From assembly GCF_900108335.1 (NCBI RefSeq), contig NZ_FNVT01000018.1, positions 1 through 64,000 on the forward strand: a DNA stretch of 64,000 nucleotides, given 5' to 3'. Positions 59,705 to 64,000 of the stretch are shown one piece after another. Every line of letters starts with the position of its first letter. Position 1 is the first letter of the stretch. This DNA is from Nonomuraea solani. GTDB lineage: Bacteria; Actinomycetota; Actinomycetes; Streptosporangiales; Streptosporangiaceae. The notes under the pieces are model-generated. The model worked only from the letters and a program-made list of their open reading frames with translations. It ran no database searches and was not told the DNA's origin. A program made the position numbers and the translations under genes.

Positions 59705-60518
59705 ATGAAGTTGGATGACAACCGCGGTGCGGTGGTGGCCACTGTCGAAGGCGTGGGAGTGCACGGGATCGAGCCCGGCCACGATGACGGCGACCCACCA
59801 CGTCGGTGGCTGGCGCGGGTACACGCCGCTGGCCGCCTTCGATCTGGAGGACGGACGGCCTCTGTGGCGGACACCGCAGCGCATGGACACGGTCCTTCCC
59901 TTGTCTTGGGGTGACAGCCTGCTCCTGGGAAGCGGTACAGAGACATGGCTGATCGACCCTCGTGACGGCCGGGAACTGCTCAGATGGCGGCTGCCGGAGC
60001 CCGTGACGTCCGCGGACCACGAGCCGGCGTTCACCATGATCGACTCAGGGCGTTGCCTGGTGCGGTGCGGTCCGCGATCGATTTGGGGCCTTCGGCTGTC
60101 GTCCGGACGCGTGGATCGGTTCTTCGGCCACGATGCTGATCTCTTGTCCTCGGCCGCCGAGTTCGCCGGTGGCGTGGTGTGGCTGCGGGAGCGACGCCAC
60201 GGCCATGTCGCCGTACATGCCGATACCGGATCGGCGTTATGGAAGGTGGACGTTGGCCAGCCACTCGTCCGTGGGGTGGTTCGCGACGGTGGGATGTTCG
60301 TGGTGGCCGGTCTGAGTGGCGTGCTGTTGCGCCTGGGCTCCGACGGGCGGATCTTGGAGCGGTCCCCGTCATTCGCCGGGAGGGCGGCCGAACTGGTGGA
60401 CCTTGGAGCAGGAGAGATGCTCATGGTGACCAAAGGGGCGCTGAAGATGATCGCCCTGGGCTCGTCCCGGCGGGGGACGGGACCGCCGAGAGCGGCCGCC
60501 GTACGGGGGTCTCGGTAG
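59705..60518 (+). CDS. PQQ-like beta-propeller protein, probably frameshifted N terminus
   Basis: Most of it is one frame with WD40/PQQ-like blades: LAAFDLEDGRPLWRTPQRMD, TWLIDPRDGRELLRWRLPEP, RSIWGLRLSSGRVDRF, VAVHADTGSALWKVDVGQPL and SGVLLRLGSDGRILERSPSF. Its N terminus in this frame (from ATG 59715) is not blade-like. An ATG at 59705 in another frame gives MKLDDNRGAVVATVEGVGVH, which is blade-like and runs out near 59790. A one- or two-base shift there would join them. Six or seven short blades suggest a cytosolic binding propeller. Confidence 0.7.
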
Positions 60519-60730
60519 GACGGGGCTCGTCAACGAGCAGGGCACTGGCCCGGCGCACCCTCCCGCACGCGGGCCGCCCTGGCGCTCTCCCGGGAGTCTC
60601 GGACCGGCGTACATTCCAACGAATCTGCAGGTCAGAAGCTTGCGGAGACTTACTTGGTTCCGGTCTGGGGAATAACGCCCCCTGCCAGGGCGGCGACGGG
60701 CTCGCCGGGCATCGGGGGAACGGGGCAGGC

Positions 60731-62776
60731 ATGATCGCAGTTGCAGTGGAAGGACCGCCCGCCGGGGTGCGGGAAGATGTGGCGGCGCGGGTGGCCGCCA
60801 GGAGTGAGCAGCGCCGACGGCGGATCGCCCTGCTCGCCGAGCCGGGCGGGATCGCCCGGGCCGATGAGCCGGTACGGGTGGCCACCCGCATCGATCGGCT
60901 CGGCCACCATTATCGGGACATCCACCCGATCGATCCCGCCGCGATAGCCGCAGCGGACCCGGCGGCCGTGACAGCGGCGGTGGCGGTGCTGGAGCGGATC
61001 ATCCAGACCAATGACCTGCTCCCTGTCGGCTATCTGGAAGGCGGAGCGGCGGCGGCGCGGGCGGTCGGGCGGGTGGTCGTCCGTGACAGGCGCGGGCGGC
61101 TGGCCGGCTACGGCACCGGATCGCTGGTCTCCCCGGACCTGCTGCTCACCAACCACCACGTGCTCGGTAGTGCCGGCACGGCCGGTGGCAGTAGCGTCGA
61201 GTTCGACTACCAGGACGGCATCGACGGAGGGCCGCTCCCGCTGCGCGGGTTCGGTCTGGATCCGGGCCGGTTCTTCTTCGCCGACCCAGAGCTGGACTTC
61301 GCGCTGGTGGCGGTGAAGGCCACCCCAGGTGAGCTGGCCCCGTTCGGGTTCAACCGGCTGGTGGCGGCCGAGGGCAAAGCCATCATCGGCGACTTCGTCA
61401 CGATCATCCAGCATCCGGGCGGAGGCAAGAAACAGGTCGCCCTGCGGGAAAACCGGATCGTCGACATCCTGGAATCGTTCCTGCACTACCAGACCGACAC
61501 CGAACCCGGCTCCTCCGGCTCCCCGGTCTTCAACGACCAGTGGGAGATCGTGGCCTTGCACCACGCCGGCGTTCCCGCCCCCGATCACGACGCGTTCGGC
61601 GGCGTCATCAACGAAGGGATACGGGTCAGCCACCTGCTGGCCTTCCTGCACGGCCGGACGTTCCCGCCGGACCAGCAGGTCCTGCTCGACCGATTGTTCG
61701 CCGAACGCATCAGCCTCCGGCCGGCCCCGGCGGCTCTCACTGCTTCGGCCGACCACTCGCTCCCCCGTCCGGCCGAGCAGGTGGAGCCGGGGGTGGGGCG
61801 GTGGGCCACCGGGCAGGTGCCGCTCACGCTGACCCTGACGGCCCCCTTCGACATGCAGCTCCGCGGGCCGATCGCGGCGGCCGGACCGGACACGGCAGCG
61901 CCGGAAGCGATCCAGATCGATCCGGACTATGCCGGCCGCCGCGGCTATGACCCGGACTTCCTGCCGGGCGGGCATCGGGTGCCGTTGCCCACTTTGCACC
62001 CCGATCTCCTCGCGCTGGCGGCACTCAACCGGCACGCCGGCGACAAGCCGGCGCACGTGCTGAACTACCACCACTTCAGCGTGGTGATGAACCGGCAACG
62101 GCGGCTGGCCTTCTTCACGGCGGTCAACATCGACGGCGCGATCAGCCTGCGCATCCGCCGCGACCCCGACCGCTGGATCTTCGACCCCCGCCTGCCCGAA
62201 AGCCAGCAGACCGGGGAGGAGGTTTACCGCGACAATCCCCTGGACCGCGGCCACCTGGTCCGCCGTCTGGACCCGGCGTGGGGAACCGGCCATGCGGTGG
62301 CCAAGTTCGGCAACGACGACACCTTCCATTTCACCAACTGCACCCCGCAGCACAAGGACTTCAACCAGAACCAGACCACTTGGGCCGGCCTGGAGGACTA
62401 CATTCTGGACAACGCCGACACCCGCGACCTGAAGGTCACCGTCTTCACCGGCCCGGTTCTGGCGGCCGACGACGACCCCTACCGTGGCGTCCAGCTACCT
62501 CGCCAGTACTGGAAAGTCGTGGCGATGGTCAAACAGAACGATGAGCTGTCGGCCACCGGCTACCTGCTCAGCCAAGACCACCTCATCGCCGGGCTGGAAA
62601 CCGTCCCCGGAGAGTTCTCTTACGGCGCCTACAAGACCTACCAGGTCCCGATCCGGCGCATCGAAGACCTCACCCGGCTGTCCTTCGGGACCCTCGCCGA
62701 CGCCGACCCTTTGGCCCGTATGGAAGCGGCAACCACAGCACGGGAGATCACTCACCTGCGCCAACTCACCCTCTGA
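60731..62776 (+). CDS. trypsin-like protease fused to DNA/RNA non-specific endonuclease
   Basis: A 681-aa two-enzyme fusion without a signal peptide. After a helical leader (1-95), residues 100-310 are a V8/trypsin-like serine protease: His143 in LLTNHHVLG, Asp189 in PELDFALVAV, Ser262 in EPGSSGSPVF. Residues 400-665 are a beta-beta-alpha-metal nuclease of the EndoG/NUC type: DRGH with His508, Mg-binding Asn536 in TFHFTNCTPQ, and FNQNQTTWAGLEDYIL. Both active sites look intact. Being apparently cytosolic, it could act as a toxic effector set off by protein cleavage. It converges on a NACHT-type membrane gene at 62925. Confidence 0.88.
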   Translation: MIAVAVEGPPAGVREDVAARVAARSEQRRRRIALLAEPGGIARADEPVRVATRIDRLGHHYRDIHPIDPAAIAAADPAAVTAAVAVLERIIQTNDLLPVGYLEGGAAAARAVGRVVVRDRRGRLAGYGTGSLVSPDLLLTNHHVLGSAGTAGGSSVEFDYQDGIDGGPLPLRGFGLDPGRFFFADPELDFALVAVKATPGELAPFGFNRLVAAEGKAIIGDFVTIIQHPGGGKKQVALRENRIVDILESFLHYQTDTEPGSSGSPVFNDQWEIVALHHAGVPAPDHDAFGGVINEGIRVSHLLAFLHGRTFPPDQQVLLDRLFAERISLRPAPAALTASADHSLPRPAEQVEPGVGRWATGQVPLTLTLTAPFDMQLRGPIAAAGPDTAAPEAIQIDPDYAGRRGYDPDFLPGGHRVPLPTLHPDLLALAALNRHAGDKPAHVLNYHHFSVVMNRQRRLAFFTAVNIDGAISLRIRRDPDRWIFDPRLPESQQTGEEVYRDNPLDRGHLVRRLDPAWGTGHAVAKFGNDDTFHFTNCTPQHKDFNQNQTTWAGLEDYILDNADTRDLKVTVFTGPVLAADDDPYRGVQLPRQYWKVVAMVKQNDELSATGYLLSQDHLIAGLETVPGEFSYGAYKTYQVPIRRIEDLTRLSFGTLADADPLARMEAATTAREITHLRQLTL

Positions 62777-62924
62777 AAGGGGGGCGCCACCCACATATCA
62801 GTGCCGACCACGGGCCCATCACGGCCTGCTTGTCGATCAGATCGACGCCGTGCACGCATGATTCGCGGCAGGCGTCTGATCACGGGTGCCCGGCCAACGA
62901 AAGTCGCGGCGGACGAAAGGGCGT

Positions 62925-64000
62925 TCACGACTGCCGCGACGGCGCCTCCGGTCCGCGCGCGAGGTGCTCCTGCAGTTCGGCGTGCCGGAACTGGTAGTAC
63001 GGTCCTTCAGTGCGCAGCAGGCCGAGGCGGTGGGCATCGTCGAGGAAGTCCATGGTGCGAAGAGGCAGCCGGCCCTTGGTGGCCAGGCGGAAGATCGTCA
63101 GCTTGTAGGCCAGCCAGGCGTGGTGCCTGCCGAGCATGAGCCCGAGTAGCAGGCCCAGCACCAGCCCGCCGGCGATCACCATGCTCCAGGGCAGTTGTGT
63201 CAGCCACCCGATGACACCGAACAGCAGCCCGATCCCGAGCCCGCCGAGGATCCGGACGAAGGTCAGGTTCCTGTCGGCCTGCCAGGTCGAGCGGGGAGAC
63301 CTGGCGATCGCGTCGAGGGTGGGGCGCTCGACCCAGCGGGCCAGGCCGAGCACGATGAAGTATCCGAACCCGGTCAGCAGAGCGGATTTCCACGCGGCGT
63401 CCCAGGCCATCTCCAGATTCTTCTTCATCAGGATGACCGTCGGCGCGCTGACCAGAGCCGCGATGGCTGCGGCGACCAGCCCGTTCCTGACGACGCCGAG
63501 CAGTTCGTGGAGCCTGCCGCGCACGTGGAAGTCGGCATGGCCCGGCGGTTCGGTGAACCAGGACCCGATCAGGATGGCGACCGCGAGCGCGAACAGCAGG
63601 CCGATCGGCGCGCCGGCTTGGGGCAGCTTGGTCAGCAGTGCGACGACCAGCCCGATCACGATCCCGATCACGATGCCGCCTCCCAACCGAATGGATCGGC
63701 TGGACGTGTAGTGGGCCAGGTGCCACCAGGCCATGTCACGCGGGTCGTCGGGATCGCGGCTGAGCTGGCGGGACAGGTAGGTGAGCCACTGGCCGACCTG
63801 CTCCGGGGGCCAGGCGTGCCGCGGGCGGAAGGGCTGGACCGGGCCGTCGGCCGGTGGGTGCGTGCTCACCAGGGCGGGGATGAGGTGGTCGCAGAGGTGG
63901 TCGTGAAGCTCGGCCGCGCTGCCGCGGCCGAGTTCCAGCAGCGGCGATGGGTCGGCCCTGGGTGCGATGTAGGTGGCGCGCACCAGCCACAGCCCCAACG
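62925..64000 (-). CDS. NACHT-type transmembrane NTPase, C-terminal part (partial)
   Basis: 358 codons visible; the 5' part lies beyond the window. The visible part begins in a helical repeat-like region (LGRGSAAELHDHLCDHLIPA, WLTYLSRQLSRDPDDPRDMA then WWHLAHYTSS). It has six membrane helices (such as GGGIVIGIVIGLVVALLTKL and VIAGGLVLGLLLGLMLGRHH) and ends LATKGRLPLRTMDFLDDAHR, LGLLRTEGPYYQFRHAELQE. This W-x2-LS-x2-L-linker/multi-TM/'LPLRxMxFLxDAHRxGxLR-x3-YQFRHAELQ' end is characteristic of actinomycete NACHT-domain membrane proteins. The NACHT core itself is not in view. Confidence 0.65.
   Translation of the reverse strand, partial: LGLWLVRATYIAPRADPSPLLELGRGSAAELHDHLCDHLIPALVSTHPPADGPVQPFRPRHAWPPEQVGQWLTYLSRQLSRDPDDPRDMAWWHLAHYTSSRSIRLGGGIVIGIVIGLVVALLTKLPQAGAPIGLLFALAVAILIGSWFTEPPGHADFHVRGRLHELLGVVRNGLVAAAIAALVSAPTVILMKKNLEMAWDAAWKSALLTGFGYFIVLGLARWVERPTLDAIARSPRSTWQADRNLTFVRILGGLGIGLLFGVIGWLTQLPWSMVIAGGLVLGLLLGLMLGRHHAWLAYKLTIFRLATKGRLPLRTMDFLDDAHRLGLLRTEGPYYQFRHAELQEHLARGPEAPSRQS

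Noticed and set aside
1..64000. tRNA, rRNA, riboswitch or replication origin
   Set aside because: No sequence with the expected conserved arms, DnaA-box cluster or ribosomal RNA signature was noticed; a covariance-model scan was not possible here.

Overview
The window is very GC-rich, with strong codon-position bias, many GTG starts and a few TTG starts, and many 4-base ATGA/GTGA gene overlaps. NACHT-type, RacP, DUF3159, DUF6326, DUF6924 and Tn3-type genes are present. Together these point to a large-genome filamentous actinomycete, perhaps Streptosporangiaceae-like (Nonomuraea or a relative); the genus is a guess. The region looks like accessory chromosome: compact intact operons alternate with stretches packed with truncated genes and transposon relics. 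I see no rRNA, tRNA or CRISPR array.

Layout. 1-2.7 kb: edge of a TetR gene, divergent alpha/beta hydrolase plus ferredoxin, then a decayed ArsR gene in front of two SRPBCC proteins. 2.7-4.9 kb: a gene graveyard (pieces of TetR, quinone oxidoreductase, GH3 glycosidase and DinB). 4.9-13.7 kb: ferritin-like protein, astacin-like metalloprotease plus small partner, a LuxR response regulator with a frameshifted histidine kinase, a DUF6326 protein, an autoregulated Xre/membrane pair with a very clear operator, and a polytopic membrane protein. 13.7-21.1 kb: a composite mobile region. The 3' and 5' pieces of a Tn3-type transposase lie about 6 kb apart on the same strand. Between them are a tyrosine recombinase, a broken IS5 transposase, a frameshifted RacP gene, unknown genes and a DUF4241 protein ending in a NusG-type KOW domain.

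21.6-30.1 kb: regulator/enzyme pairs (HxlR/NmrA-type; MarR/CocE hydrolase-epimerase-FAD monooxygenase), small membrane proteins and an ABC ATPase cut off inside Walker A. 30.5-32.8 kb: a second KOW fusion (KOW, charged region, leucine-rich repeats, SMI1-like end). 33.0-34.8 kb: recombinase and resolvase scraps around a MerR/GyrI-like pair; a perfect 33-bp inverted copy links the MerR gene to the recombinase scrap. 35.1-37.2 kb: secreted clan GH-A glycosidase and a DUF3159 protein.

37.3-44.4 kb: a tightly overlapping aromatic-degradation operon (MBL-fold hydrolase, extradiol dioxygenase, FAH-family enzyme, CoA ligase, FAD hydroxylase) followed by a TetR regulator. 44.7-47.6 kb: a phosphotransferase and a CmtR-type metal-responsive operon (ArsR, cation transporter, DUF3703). 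47.6-54.0 kb: a sugar or sugar-acid ABC importer with an enolase-superfamily enzyme, opposite an FCD-type GntR regulator. 54.3-58.1 kb: quinone oxidoreductase/TetR pair and a D,D-carboxypeptidase whose 3' end runs into an IS200/IS605-like scar. 58.2-64 kb: DUF6924, a membrane coiled-coil protein, a broken beta-propeller gene, an intracellular-looking trypsin-like protease/nuclease fusion, and the C-terminal part of a NACHT-type membrane NTPase running off the end.

The two strongest candidates for under-described biology are the protease-nuclease fusion beside the NACHT-type gene, and the two KOW-domain fusions with immunity-like domains. The 64-kb limit cuts the NACHT-type gene, so that system is only partly visible.
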